A DNA stretch of 64,000 nucleotides, from assembly GCA_019234815.1 (NCBI GenBank), contig JAFALA010000110.1, positions 25,412-89,411 of the forward strand. The letters are read 5' to 3'. The notes beneath the pieces are model-generated. The model ran no database searches and was not told the DNA's origin. It saw only the letters and a list, made by a program, of their open reading frames with translations. This DNA comes from Burkholderiaceae bacterium. GTDB lineage: Bacteria; Pseudomonadota; Gammaproteobacteria; Burkholderiales; Burkholderiaceae_C. How positions within the stretch are numbered: position 1 is the first letter of the stretch; each line of letters starts with the position of its first letter. Below are positions 28,893 to 37,390 of the stretch, in pieces. Position numbers and translations under genes: made by a program.

Positions 28893-29013
28893 GGTCTATG
28901 GCAGGGTCTCGCGGCCGGGACACACCAGAAAACTCAAGCGGAAGGCCCAAGCCCGCCAAGAGCGGGTACATTGGGCGCTCTGGCACGTCGCCAGGCAGCG
29001 CGGGGTACATCAC

Positions 29014-29211
29014 TTGGCAACACCCAACTATTCCTACGAAAAACGTCAACGTGAACTGGCCAAGAAGCGCAAGGCGGAAGAAAAACGCATGCGCAAGCTA
29101 GGCAAATCGAACGAAGGCGACGCCACGGATTCCGAGAGCGCGCCCCAGGCTGAGCCCGGATCAGCGGACTCTTCAGAACAAGAAGCGCCGCAAGCACCGC
29201 TTTCCGAATGA
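29014..29211 (+). CDS. Small basic conserved hypothetical protein
   Basis: A 65-residue protein starting at TTG 29014. The first 32 residues (ATPNYSYEKRQRELAKKRK and onward) are lysine/arginine-rich and helical; the rest is acidic and low-complexity (DSESAPQAEPGSADSSEQ). I recall the ATPNYSYEKRQRELAKK start from small proteins in beta-proteobacteria, but no function is known to me. It is plausibly nucleic-acid binding from charge alone. It lies at the right edge of the DnaA-box region, upstream of metG. Confidence 0.6.
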   Translation: MATPNYSYEKRQRELAKKRKAEEKRMRKLGKSNEGDATDSESAPQAEPGSADSSEQEAPQAPLSE

Positions 29212-29298
29212 GCCTGTCTGCCGCCACGGCATGGCCGGCGGGCCGCGCATAAAATCCTGCCTCTTCACGGCGCCGCCGTGCGCCTTTGAGTTTTTGTC

Positions 29299-31341
29299 AT
29301 GACCCGCAAGATCTTCGTCACCACTGCACTTCCGTACGCCAACGCCAATTTCCATATTGGCCACATCATGGAGTACACACAGGCCGACATCTGGGTGCGC
29401 TTCCAGCGCATGATGGGCCAGGAGGTGCATTTCGTCTGCGCAGACGACGCGCATGGCGCGCCCATCATGATCGCGGCGGAAAAGGCCGGCAAGACTCCGC
29501 AGCAGTTCGTGGCCGACATTGCAGCCGGTCGCAAGGCCTATCTGGACGGCTTCCACATCAGCTTCGACAACTGGCATTCCACCGACGGGGTCGAAAACCA
29601 CCAACTGTCCAAGGACGTGTACCTGGCGTTGCGGCGCGAAGAACTCATCGAGGTCAAGACCATCGAGCAGTTCTTCGACCCTGAAAAGGCCATGTTCCTG
29701 CCCGACCGCTTCATCAAGGGCGAATGCCCCAAATGCGGCGCCAAGGACCAGTACGGCGACGCCTGCGAGGTGTGCAGCGCCGTCTACACGCCCACCGAGC
29801 TGAAGAACCCGTTCTCGGTGCTGACGGGCGCCACGCCCGTGATGAAAAGTTCGGAGCATTACTTCTTCAAGCTCAGCGACCCGCGCTGCATCGCCTTCCT
29901 GGAGCAATGGACGCAAACGCCGGGCCGCCTGCAAGGCGAGGTGTTGAACAAGATCAAGGAGTGGTTCACCAAGGACGATGAAGGTTACGGCGGGCTGGGC
30001 GATTGGGACATCTCCCGTGACGCGCCTTACTTCGGCATCGAGATCCCCGACGCGCCGGGCAAGTACTTCTACGTCTGGCTGGACGCCCCCATCGGCTACC
30101 TCGCCTCGCTGAAGAACTACTGCGCCAAGACGGGCCGCGACTTTGACGCCCTGATGGCTGACGAGTCGCTGGAGCAGGTGCATTTCATCGGCAAGGACAT
30201 CACCTACTTCCACACGCTGTTCTGGCCCGCCATGCTGCATTTCAGCGGCCGCAAGACACCCAACCATGTGTTCGTGCACGGCTTCATCACCGTCTCGGGC
30301 GAGAAGATGAGCAAGAGCCGCGGCACTGGCATCGACCCGCTCAAGTACCTGGGCCTGGGCCTGAATGCCGAATGGCTGCGCTACTACATCGCGGCCAAGC
30401 TCAACGCCAAGGTCGAAGACGTCGACTTCAATCCGGACGATTTCGTCGCGCGCGTCAATTCCGACCTGGTCGGCAAGTACATCAACATCGCCAGCCGCGC
30501 CGCCGGTTTCCTGAGCAAGCGCTTCCAGGGCCATCTGTCGGCCGACTTGGGCGTGGAAGGCCGCGTGCTGCTGGACGGCTTGCGCGCGCATCAAGGCACC
30601 ATCGCCGAACTCTATGAGACACGCGAATTCGGCAAGGCGTTGCGCGAGGTCATGATGCTGGCCGACCGCGTGAACGAGTTCGTCGACCAGAACAAGCCCT
30701 GGGAGCTGGTCAAGCAGGAAGGCAAGGACGCCGTCCTGCATGACGTTTGCAGCGTCTGCATCGAGGCCTTCCGAGTGCTGAGCATCTATCTCAAGCCGGT
30801 GCTGCCGGCCCTGGTCGCGCAGGTCGAGCAATTCCTCAAGGTTGAGCCCATGCAATTTGCGGACGCCGAACGCGCCATGGGCGCGCATCAGATCGGCGCC
30901 TACGAGCACCTGATGCAGCGCGTCGACGCCAAATTGCTCGACGCCCTGTTCGAGGCACCCGCCGCGCCCAAGGTCGTCCCCGGCGGAGAAGACCTGGCCC
31001 CCGAAATCAAGATCGACGACTTCAGCAAGGTCGACCTGCGCATTGCACGCATCGTCAAGGCCGAGTCTGTGGAGGGCTCGGACAAGCTGCTGCGCCTGAC
31101 GCTCGACGTCGGCGAGGGCAAGACCCGCAACGTGTTCTCCGGCATCAAGAGCGCCTACACACCCGAAGCGCTGGAGGGCAAGCTGACAGTGATGGTCGCC
31201 AACCTGGCGCCGCGCAAGATGAAGTTCGGCCTCAGCGAGGGCATGGTGCTGGCGGCCAGCCATGCCGACGAAAAGGCCCACCCCGGCATTTTCGTGCTGG
31301 AGCCGTTCCCGGGTGCGCAACCTGGCATGCGCGTGCGCTGA
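29299..31341 (+). CDS. metG: Methionine-tRNA ligase
   Basis: MetRS charges initiator and elongator tRNA-Met. The 680-residue protein has HIGH at 19-22, a zinc knuckle [17 protein letters not shown] (about 142-158), KMSKS near residue 336, and an appended EMAPII-type tRNA-binding domain (about 570-680) containing [14 protein letters not shown] and [12 protein letters not shown]. This is the long dimeric E. coli form. It heads the rightward gene run. Confidence 0.97.
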   Translation: MTRKIFVTTALPYANANFHIGHIMEYTQADIWVRFQRMMGQEVHFVCADDAHGAPIMIAAEKAGKTPQQFVADIAAGRKAYLDGFHISFDNWHSTDGVENHQLSKDVYLALRREELIEVKTIEQFFDPEKAMFLPDRFIKGECPKCGAKDQYGDACEVCSAVYTPTELKNPFSVLTGATPVMKSSEHYFFKLSDPRCIAFLEQWTQTPGRLQGEVLNKIKEWFTKDDEGYGGLGDWDISRDAPYFGIEIPDAPGKYFYVWLDAPIGYLASLKNYCAKTGRDFDALMADESLEQVHFIGKDITYFHTLFWPAMLHFSGRKTPNHVFVHGFITVSGEKMSKSRGTGIDPLKYLGLGLNAEWLRYYIAAKLNAKVEDVDFNPDDFVARVNSDLVGKYINIASRAAGFLSKRFQGHLSADLGVEGRVLLDGLRAHQGTIAELYETREFGKALREVMMLADRVNEFVDQNKPWELVKQEGKDAVLHDVCSVCIEAFRVLSIYLKPVLPALVAQVEQFLKVEPMQFADAERAMGAHQIGAYEHLMQRVDAKLLDALFEAPAAPKVVPGGEDLAPEIKIDDFSKVDLRIARIVKAESVEGSDKLLRLTLDVGEGKTRNVFSGIKSAYTPEALEGKLTVMVANLAPRKMKFGLSEGMVLAASHADEKAHPGIFVLEPFPGAQPGMRVR

Positions 31342-31388
31342 CCAGTAAAATTCAAGATTCGTTTCAATACCCACCTACGCAAGACGCC

Positions 31389-31592
31389 ATGCCTTTGTTC
31401 TGGAAACCCTACAAATCCGACACCAGCGCCTTCATTGATTCGCTCAAGGCGGCCAAGCCCAGCCTGGAACAGGAGCAGCGTGACGGCCGCGCCCTGCTGT
31501 GGGACAAGCAGATCGACCGCCAGGCCCAGTCCGATTTCAAGGCGGCGCGCGTGGCACAACAGCCCTACGTCTACCAGACCAAAGGCGAGTAA
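31389..31592 (+). CDS. DUF3460 family protein
   Basis: A 67-residue soluble protein beginning MPLFWKPYKSDTSAFIDSL and including RDGRALLWDKQ and RVAQQPYVYQ, matching DUF3460, a small family of beta-proteobacteria with unknown function. It lies 47 bp after metG and 5 bp before the scpA start, so it is co-transcribed with scpA. Confidence 0.9.
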   Translation: MPLFWKPYKSDTSAFIDSLKAAKPSLEQEQRDGRALLWDKQIDRQAQSDFKAARVAQQPYVYQTKGE

Positions 31593-31597
31593 GCCGC

Positions 31598-32413
31598 GTG
31601 AACGGCTTGGCGGAGACGCCCGAGGTGGTTGACGGCGTGGCGGTGGCCCGGCTGTATGGCGAGCCGCTGTTTGCGCTGCCGACGGACCTCTACATCCCGC
31701 CCGACGCGCTGGAAGTCTTTCTTGAGGCCTTTCAGGGTCCGCTGGACCTCCTGCTCTACCTGATCCGGCGCCAGAATTTCAATATTCTGGACATTCCGCT
31801 GGCCGACGTGACGCGCCAGTACCTCAGCTACGTCGATCAGATCCGCAAGCAGAACCTGGAGCTGGCGAGCGAGTACCTGCTGATGGCGGCCATGCTCATC
31901 GAGATCAAGTCGCGCATGCTGCTGCCGGCCAAGAAGAGCGAGGACGGCTCCGAGCCTGAAGACCCTCGGGCGGATCTGGTGCGGCGTTTGCTGGCCTATG
32001 AACAGATCAAGCTGGCGGCCGCGGCGCTGGATCAGCTGCCCTTGCTGGGACGCGACTTCCTGCGCGCCCAGGTCCATATCGAGCAATCGCTGACGCCGCG
32101 CTTCCCGGATGTCAACGTCGACGATTTGCGTTCGGCCTGGGCCGACCTGATCAAGCGTGCCAAGCTGAACCAGCACCACAAGATCGCAAGGGAAGAACTC
32201 TCGGTGCGCGAGCACATGAGCATCGTGCTGCGGCGCCTGCAAGGGCAGCGCTTCGTGCTGTTCGAGGGTTTGTTTGATCCTGGGCGGGGCATGCAGGTGC
32301 TGGTCGTCACCTTCATCGCCATGCTGGAATTGGCGCGCGAGCAATTGCTGGAAATCACGCAAGCCGAGGCTTTCGCGCCGATCTACGTGCGCCTGGCCTA
32401 CTCGCCGCAATAG
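31598..32413 (+). CDS. scpA: Segregation and condensation protein A
   Basis: ScpA is the kleisin subunit that joins SMC heads in bacterial condensin. The 271-residue protein has the family signature FQGPLDLLLYLIRRQNFNI, then LEYLLMAAMLIEIKSRMLLP-like helices and a C-terminal winged-helix region (about 190-270). The GTG at 31598 sits behind AAGGCGAG; the longer frame upstream overlaps the DUF3460 gene. scpB and smc are not adjacent. Its closeness to the DnaA-box region fits chromosome organisation. Confidence 0.93.
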   Translation: MNGLAETPEVVDGVAVARLYGEPLFALPTDLYIPPDALEVFLEAFQGPLDLLLYLIRRQNFNILDIPLADVTRQYLSYVDQIRKQNLELASEYLLMAAMLIEIKSRMLLPAKKSEDGSEPEDPRADLVRRLLAYEQIKLAAAALDQLPLLGRDFLRAQVHIEQSLTPRFPDVNVDDLRSAWADLIKRAKLNQHHKIAREELSVREHMSIVLRRLQGQRFVLFEGLFDPGRGMQVLVVTFIAMLELAREQLLEITQAEAFAPIYVRLAYSPQ

Positions 32414-32435
32414 GCCAACTCGGCCGAATCGACCC

Positions 32436-33176
32436 TCAAGCCCGCACCGACCGATAGATTGAGAACGGTTTGCCTGCTGCGAGCGGCATCTGCACCATTT
32501 GTCCGACGGCCAAGACCGCCTGTGTGCGCGAACTCACGCCCAGCGCCTTGAGCACGGCGGCGACGTGGTCCTTCACCGTTTCCACCGACACCCCCAATTC
32601 ACGCGCAATCAGTTTGTTGGGCTTGCCCTGCAACAGCAGGCCCAGCACGTCCGTCTGGCGCGGCGTCAGCGAGAGGCTCTCCAGATCGGTATGGCGCTGG
32701 AATTCCGACCCGCGCGCCAACTCCGACATCTGCAGCAGTTTGTCTGCCTGCGTGTCCGCAACGCCTTGTGCCGAACCATCAGTGGTCAGGCTCATGGGAG
32801 GGACATAGATTCCCCCTGACATCACCAGCTTCAAGGCTTGCATCAGCACTTCGGTGCCGCTGCGCTTGGGCACGAAACCCATTGCACCCTGATCGATGGC
32901 GCGGATCACATCGCTGGAACGATCCGAGGCGGAGATCACCACCACGGGCAGTGCCGGATAGTTGCCCCTGAATTCCGTCAGCAAGTCGAATCCATTGGCA
33001 TCGCCCAGTTGCAGATCCAGCAGCACCAGATCGAAATCCTGACGGGTTTGCAGATGCTGGCGCGCCTGCGCCGCGCTGTCGGCCCCCACCACTTCTGTTT
33101 GGTCCACCAGACCGACGATGACGGTTTCCAGTGCTGACAAGATCAGTGGGTGATCGTCAATCAACAGAACCTTCAT
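32436..33176 (-). CDS. LuxR/NarL-family response regulator (orphan)
   Basis: A 246-residue two-domain regulator. The receiver domain (1-120) has the acidic pocket DDH, phospho-acceptor Asp54 and the VPKRS lysine; the C-terminal LuxR HTH (about 178-240) reads LTPRQTDVLGLLLQGKPNKL and then VSVETVKDHVAAVLKAL. Start ATG 33176 has GGGAG upstream. No kinase is next to it, so its partner is elsewhere in the genome. It converges with scpA with only 22 bp between stops. Confidence 0.92.
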   Translation of the reverse strand: MKVLLIDDHPLILSALETVIVGLVDQTEVVGADSAAQARQHLQTRQDFDLVLLDLQLGDANGFDLLTEFRGNYPALPVVVISASDRSSDVIRAIDQGAMGFVPKRSGTEVLMQALKLVMSGGIYVPPMSLTTDGSAQGVADTQADKLLQMSELARGSEFQRHTDLESLSLTPRQTDVLGLLLQGKPNKLIARELGVSVETVKDHVAAVLKALGVSSRTQAVLAVGQMVQMPLAAGKPFSIYRSVRA

Positions 33177-33313
33177 GCCTTGTCTCCCATCATGGTGTTT
33201 TACTACCTGTCTATAAAGCCTCATGATAGGCGTTGAGCGCGCGCTCAAACACCACCCACAAGGGTGATGCGAGGGCCGACATCGCCCAAATCCAACAATT
33301 CCGGACCCGCCAA

Positions 33314-33937
33314 TCAGGTATCCAGCCATGCCATGACGGGCTGCCATTGTTGAAGATCGCGCTCGACCCTCCCAGGGGCCACATCCCAGAGCGACAGGCC
33401 ATGGGCGGCCAGCTGGACGTAGTTTTGGGTGTCCCGCAAATGCCCCAGCGACTTGGCTTTGAGCCCCGTGACAAATTGTTGCAACTGCGTCACGGACAAG
33501 GTGCCCTCCTTGACCCGCATGCCCAGGACGGCCACGCCCGGCGCGCTGCGCTTGCCGGCCGGCAAGCGCTCCAGGCGTTGCAGGAAATCGAAGGTGGCTT
33601 GCATATCGAACAGGCTGGGTTGCAGCGGCACCAGGATCTTGTCAGCCAATCCCACGACAATTTCCAGCCGTTTGCCGTGCAAACCCGCCGGCGTGTCCAG
33701 CACGACATGGCTGACCCCCTTGGGCGGTCTTGCCACCTGCTTGCCATCCACGTCCAGCGCCTGGATCGGCGGCAAGGCGGCTGGGCGCCGACTCAACCAC
33801 TGGCGCGAGCTCTGCTGCACATCCACATCCCCCAGGGCCACGCGATGACCCTGCCGCGCCAAATAGCCGGCCAGATTGCTGGCCAGGGTGCTCTTGCCCA
33901 CCCCGCCCTTGGGATTGGCGACCACGAATACCGGCAT
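33314..33937 (-). CDS. ParA-family ATPase (orphan)
   Basis: A 207-residue MinD/ParA-type ATPase with deviant Walker A NPKGGVGKST (Lys10, Lys15), a DVDVQQSSRQW motif and HVVLDTPAG as the Walker B region. The ATG at 33937 is set by a GGAG ribosome site. No parB or parS-like site is adjacent. It is shorter than chromosomal ParA (about 260) and fits the ParA-like proteins that position cellular cargo or are of unknown role. It diverges from the DUF1841 gene. Confidence 0.88.
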   Translation of the reverse strand: MPVFVVANPKGGVGKSTLASNLAGYLARQGHRVALGDVDVQQSSRQWLSRRPAALPPIQALDVDGKQVARPPKGVSHVVLDTPAGLHGKRLEIVVGLADKILVPLQPSLFDMQATFDFLQRLERLPAGKRSAPGVAVLGMRVKEGTLSVTQLQQFVTGLKAKSLGHLRDTQNYVQLAAHGLSLWDVAPGRVERDLQQWQPVMAWLDT

Positions 33938-34081
33938 ATCAACTCCTTTTTTCCATGCTTGGGCAGAACCGCTCCGGCAGCATCGCGCCAGCCAGCCATG
34001 GCTGTATTGTGTTTGCCGCCCACAAGCCGGGCGGCGCCCATGCCTGCCAATGATCTGCAGACTCCGGCGACAATACCAGCC

Positions 34082-34513
34082 ATGTTTGCCCCATCTCAAC
34101 TTGAAGTCCGGCGCTTCTTCTGTGCCACCTACCGCAAGCTGCGTGCCGCGATGCCGCTGTCGCCCATGGAGGCGATCGCCGCCGACTGGATCAACGAACA
34201 TCCCGAATACCATGCGGAACTGGCCGACGAAGACCAGGCGCTGAGCGCCGTCTATAGCGTCGAGGAAGGCCGGACCAACCCCTTCCTGCATCTGTCCATG
34301 CATTTGAGCATCAGCGAGCAGCACGCGATCGACCAACCCACGGGCATCCGACAGGCCATCGACCTGCTGGCGGCGAAGCGCCAGTCCATGCACGAAGCGC
34401 AGCACCAGGCCATGGAATGCCTGGGAGAAATGATCTGGACCTCGCAGCGCAGCGGCCTGCCCCCGGACGGGCACACATATCTGGACTGCGTACGCAAAAA
34501 AGCCACGCGTTGA
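34082..34513 (+). CDS. DUF1841 family protein
   Basis: A 143-residue soluble protein matching DUF1841 of beta-proteobacteria: MFAPSQLEVRRFFC, PMEAIAADWINEHPEYH, GRTNPFLHLSMHLSISEQ and a C-terminal MECLGEMIWTSQRSGLPPDG. Function unknown; several conserved His and Glu residues could bind metal, by inference. The ATG at 34082 begins conserved sequence, although the frame is open far upstream. No ribosome site is visible. A flagellar-operon terminator overlaps its last codons. Confidence 0.9.
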   Translation: MFAPSQLEVRRFFCATYRKLRAAMPLSPMEAIAADWINEHPEYHAELADEDQALSAVYSVEEGRTNPFLHLSMHLSISEQHAIDQPTGIRQAIDLLAAKRQSMHEAQHQAMECLGEMIWTSQRSGLPPDGHTYLDCVRKKATR

Positions 34514-34522
34514 ACGTGGCTT
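34496..34522 (-). terminator. Terminator of flgM-flgN transcription
   Basis: AAGCCACG (34500-34507) and CGTGGCTT (34515-34522) form an 8-bp stem; the A-run at 34496-34501 becomes a T-run on the minus strand. It ends leftward transcription from flgN and overlaps the end of the convergent DUF1841 gene. Confidence 0.8.
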
Positions 34523-34563
34523 GGGTCGAAATCTACTGATCTACTGACTGTAGGAGACGCGGA

Positions 34564-34956
34564 TCAGGCCAGGATGGATCCACCGCCTACGCTGCGCCGC
34601 TCGCTCTTGCCCTGGGCAGAGTAGAGGCCGGTTTTTTCCGTGGGCATCAGGACGTCGATGGCCTGATCCAGGGCCGTCGATGCGCGAGCCAGGGACTCGC
34701 GTTGAGCCGCCACCCGTCCACCCGCCATCACCAGGCGGTTGCGCAAATCCGGCGGAACACGACCTTGGCGGGCCGCATCCATGAAGCGTTCCATCGCCTT
34801 GGCCAGCGACTGGTGCAGGCTGGCCGCATGCAGCTCGATGGCCTGGGCATCACGGCGCACCAGCGCATCGCCCAACAGATTCAAGCAGTTTTCCACCTCG
34901 AGCAAGGGCTGCTCGAGATCTTCACTCAACGACGACGATTGAACTGCAGAAGGCAT
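34564..34956 (-). CDS. flgN: Flagellar export chaperone FlgN family protein
   Basis: A helical protein of 130 residues (ATG 34956; a GTG at 35007 would add 17). FlgN chaperones the hook-junction proteins FlgK and FlgL, whose genes are on the plus strand here. The sequence shows long amphipathic helices (LLEVENCLNLLGDALVRRDA, then a C-terminal helix near SLARASTALDQAIDVL). FlgN sequences are weakly conserved; the assignment leans on position directly after flgM. It is probably transcribed from the sigma-28 promoter of flgM. Confidence 0.75.
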   Translation of the reverse strand: MPSAVQSSSLSEDLEQPLLEVENCLNLLGDALVRRDAQAIELHAASLHQSLAKAMERFMDAARQGRVPPDLRNRLVMAGGRVAAQRESLARASTALDQAIDVLMPTEKTGLYSAQGKSERRSVGGGSILA

Positions 34957-35043
34957 TGAAGTAACCCGTTTATCAGGCCAAATGTCTGACTGTGTCAGGC
35001 TGATCACACAACCCGAAGCTTAGTACCAATTCTAGCCCTTGGC

Positions 35044-35064
35044 AAAAGAGGCCGGCTCGCCGGC
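35044..35064 (-). terminator. Weak hairpin after flgM, possible attenuator before flgN
   Basis: On the minus strand, directly after the flgM stop, GCCGG and CCGGC form a 5-bp stem with loop CGAG, followed by CTCTTTT. It is short, so partial termination between flgM and flgN is possible but uncertain. Confidence 0.35.
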
Positions 35065-35406
35065 TCAATGAGGCGTGGCCCGGCTGACCAGTTCCTGCGC
35101 ATTCGAGATCAGTTTGTCGGCAATATTTTCCGCATTCACCGTGAATTTCCCCTGCGCAATCGCTTGGGAAATCCGCTGAACCTTGGCCAGATCGAAACTG
35201 CCTTCGTCCGAGTTGCTCTCCAGCATGGTGCTGGCGGAACTGGAAAGTGCAATTTGTGCGCTGGCTTCAGGTGCGGTGTTTGCGGCCACAGCCGACGAAC
35301 CGCCTCCTCCCTGATTACTTTGAGCGCGCGCCTGCTCAAGCGCTGTCGAGCGTTCCAGCGCCGCTGCCGCTGACGCAAGAATTTCAGTGCCGTTACTGAG
35401 CTTCAT
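35065..35406 (-). CDS. flgM: Anti-sigma-28 factor FlgM
   Basis: FlgM holds FliA inactive until the hook is finished, then is exported through the flagellum. The 113-residue protein has a disordered Ser/Ala/Gly-rich N-terminal half and the conserved C-terminal sigma-binding region (about 75-113) with FDLAKVQRISQAIAQGKFTV and ADKLI. ATG 35406 has a GGAG site 7 bp upstream. Its target FliA is also encoded here. It sits behind a strong sigma-28 promoter, giving autoregulation. Confidence 0.92.
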   Translation of the reverse strand: MKLSNGTEILASAAAALERSTALEQARAQSNQGGGGSSAVAANTAPEASAQIALSSSASTMLESNSDEGSFDLAKVQRISQAIAQGKFTVNAENIADKLISNAQELVSRATPH

Positions 35407-35457
35407 GATGTTCTCCAAATGCTTGAGCACCCACCCAATGCAAGTCCGTTCCCTGCC

Positions 35458-35484
35458 TTATCGGCAAAAGATGGGCCAACTTGA
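35458..35484 (-). promoter_or_regulatory. Sigma-28 (FliA) promoter of flgM-flgN
   Basis: On the minus strand, TCAAGTTG (35477-35484), 11 bp, then GCCGATAA (35458-35465). The -10 is a perfect match to the FliA consensus GCCGATAA and the -35 matches TAAAGTTT at 6 of 8 positions, with the expected 11-bp spacing. The start of transcription falls about 45 bp before the flgM ATG. Confidence 0.88.
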
Positions 35485-35551
35485 GGGCTCGCCGTAAAGC
35501 CCCCGAAATAGATCCAGCCCTGGGTCCGCGGACTCTGGCATCGTATCTGAC

Positions 35552-36316
35552 TCAAAGATCCACCTCAACACGGCGCTCTCCAACTGCACGTCCTACCGAA
35601 ATTCGGCCATTGTCAAACTTGACCTTGACCTCTTGACCTTCCATGCCACGCTCCATGGCGGAGCCTTCGCTGCTGACGGCATAGCCCGGCCCATTTGCCG
35701 TGACGGTGACCCTGTCGCCCGCCGCAAACCAGAGACGCGTGCGCAAATCACTCAAACGCACGACCTCCCCTGCGGCCAAAGGACGTGCAAGAACACGTCC
35801 CTCAAGCTCGGAAACCTGCAAATAGGCTGGACTGTTGTCCGCTGCTATATCTACTTCGGCCGTTTGCAGCTGCGCTTGAGTCAAGATCGTGCCCAAACCC
35901 AGTGGTTTGGCCGCGACCATGGCCTTGGCATACACATGCACCACAATGGGGATGCTCACATTCCATCGGCTCACGCCTTCGATGCAGCGCACGCCGATAC
36001 GGCTGCGGCCCCACATCTTCAGGCCCGGCGGCAAATAAGGCTCGGTGCGCCGGCAGGGCGCCAGGTGCAGGCGCGGGTCCAGATTGCCCAGATCCACTTC
36101 GACGCGCGCGCCTTCGGGCATGGCGGCCTGGGCTGCCTGTTCGGCCAGGCTTTGGGCTGGTTTCAGGCTGTCGGCCAGCAAGGGCACGCCCTCGCCCGCC
36201 GCGGATTGCGCCAGGCTGGGCATGAACGGCAAAAGCATCAAAACGGCCGCAGCCATCCATCCCCATCCCTTCGGAACGCGGGGCAGACGGATTGAGGGCA
36301 GGACGCTTTTGAACAT
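35552..36316 (-). CDS. flgA: Flagellar P-ring assembly chaperone FlgA
   Basis: FlgA is the periplasmic chaperone for FlgI P-ring assembly. The 254-residue precursor has an N-terminal hydrophobic signal (WGWMAAAVLMLLPFMPSLAQ) and a C-terminal SAF/ChapFlgA domain with LGLGTILTQAQLQTAEVD, AGEVVRLSDLR and a final EVKVKFDNGRISVGRAV stretch. ATG 36316 is preferred over a TTG at 36340. It diverges from flgB across 163 bp that must carry both promoters. Confidence 0.93.
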   Translation of the reverse strand: MFKSVLPSIRLPRVPKGWGWMAAAVLMLLPFMPSLAQSAAGEGVPLLADSLKPAQSLAEQAAQAAMPEGARVEVDLGNLDPRLHLAPCRRTEPYLPPGLKMWGRSRIGVRCIEGVSRWNVSIPIVVHVYAKAMVAAKPLGLGTILTQAQLQTAEVDIAADNSPAYLQVSELEGRVLARPLAAGEVVRLSDLRTRLWFAAGDRVTVTANGPGYAVSSEGSAMERGMEGQEVKVKFDNGRISVGRAVGERRVEVDL

Positions 36317-36479
36317 GCCGCCACTGTAGGGCTGACTCAAGCCGCACAGGCTCGGAAATGCGCGGTAAAGCTGGCGCTTATCCCGCTCATGTTTTCGGAG
36401 GCGGCAAACACAATGGCGTCACCCCTGCTACAACCGCCGGCCCACCGTGCAGGCCGGTATCGGCGCAAGGAGTCGCACC

Positions 36480-36911
36480 ATGATCAACCGCCTTACTGAC
36501 GCTCTCAACTTCCAGACCCAAGCGCTCGTGCTGCGGTCGGAACGTCAGCGCCTGCTTGCCAGCAACATTGCCAACGCGGACACCCCTGGCTACCAGGCGC
36601 GCGAAATGGACTTTGCCGGCGCCCTGCGCAATGCAACGTCCAGCCTGAATGCCAACGGCTCGAAAAGCGCAGGCGCGTCGGCGGCAGGATCCCTGCCCGG
36701 CCTCGGCAACCTCAACAGCGGCGCCCTGACTGAAAGCACCCTTCAATATGCCCTGGCCTCGCAGACCAGCATGGACAACAACACGGTGGACATGGACCGG
36801 GAGCGCGCCAGCTTCGTCGACAACACCGTGAAGTACGAAGCCACCCTCAGTTTCATCGCTTCCAGCGTCAAGAGCACGCTGGAAGCGATGAAGTCGGCCA
36901 ACGGCACCTGA
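36480..36911 (+). CDS. flgB: Flagellar basal-body rod protein FlgB
   Basis: FlgB is a proximal rod subunit. The 143-residue protein has the axial N-terminal motif LLASNIANADTPGYQAREMDF and a C-terminal heptad helix (TVKYEATLSFIASSVKSTLEAM). Start ATG 36480 has AAGGAG 7 bp upstream. First gene of the flgB-to-flgL run; exported by the flagellar type III apparatus. Confidence 0.95.
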   Translation: MINRLTDALNFQTQALVLRSERQRLLASNIANADTPGYQAREMDFAGALRNATSSLNANGSKSAGASAAGSLPGLGNLNSGALTESTLQYALASQTSMDNNTVDMDRERASFVDNTVKYEATLSFIASSVKSTLEAMKSANGT

Positions 36912-36950
36912 ACCATGCGCAGCGCCTAACCCAGCCGCCAGGAGACCACC

Positions 36951-37367
36951 ATGTCGATGTTCCAGATTTTCAACGTGGCCGGCAGCGCCGTCAGCGCCCA
37001 GAGCCAGCGGCTCAACACCGTGGCGAGCAATCTCGCCAACGCCGACACCGTGGCCGGTCCGAACGGCCAGGCCTACAAGGCGCGCCAGGTGGTCTTCCAG
37101 ACCCAGCTGATGGGCGCCGCCAACGACCTGGGCGCCGCAGGCGTGCAGGTATCCCAGGTGACGGAAGACCAGTCGCCCGGCCGCAAGGTGCTGGACCCCA
37201 AGAATCCGCAGGCCGACGCCGACGGCTACGTCACCTACAGCAACGTCAATCCGGTGGACGAGATGGTCAACATGATTTCGGCTTCGCGCTCGTATCAAAA
37301 CAACATCGAAGTCATGAGCACGGCAAAGAACCTGCTCGAAAAGACCTTGTCTCTGGGTCAGTCCTGA
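36951..37367 (+). CDS. flgC: Flagellar basal-body rod protein FlgC
   Basis: FlgC is a proximal rod subunit stacked with FlgB and FlgF. The 138-residue protein has LNTVASNLANADTVAGPNG near the N terminus, and the C-terminal motif VNPVDEMVNMISASRSYQNN typical of FlgC. Ribosome site AGGAG precedes the ATG. 39 bp after flgB. Confidence 0.96.
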   Translation: MSMFQIFNVAGSAVSAQSQRLNTVASNLANADTVAGPNGQAYKARQVVFQTQLMGAANDLGAAGVQVSQVTEDQSPGRKVLDPKNPQADADGYVTYSNVNPVDEMVNMISASRSYQNNIEVMSTAKNLLEKTLSLGQS

Positions 37368-37390
37368 CCTGCTCCACTGAAGGATAGACC

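Larger units (their letters stand above)
27982..29013. other. Gene-free region with DnaA-box cluster; candidate replication origin or DnaA-binding locus
   Basis: No open frame here resembles a protein. TTATCCACA occurs perfectly at 28516-28524 and 28883-28891. One-mismatch boxes are TTACCCACA 28181-28189, TTATCCCCA 28316-28324, TTCTCCACA 28504-28512 and TTATCCCCA 28696-28704. Reverse-oriented boxes with two mismatches lie at 28530-28538 and 28542-28550. AT-rich stretches at about 28265-28325 and 28400-28445 could unwind. Genes to the left run almost all leftward; genes immediately to the right run rightward. This is what an oriC looks like, but dnaA, dnaN and gyrB are not nearby. The alternative is a DnaA-titration or regulatory site. 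I cannot compute GC skew by eye reliably. Confidence 0.6.

Noticed and set aside
29173..31374. 733-residue minus-strand open frame opposite metG
   Set aside because: Overlaps methionyl-tRNA synthetase completely; composition is that of a reversed coding strand.
33233..34081. N-terminal extension of the DUF1841 frame
   Set aside because: Antisense to parA-like gene; conserved family sequence starts at 34082.
36317..36479. Sigma-28 promoter between flgA and flgB
   Set aside because: A TAAAG-like stretch exists but no GCCGATAA at the right distance; these are probably class 2 genes under another promoter.
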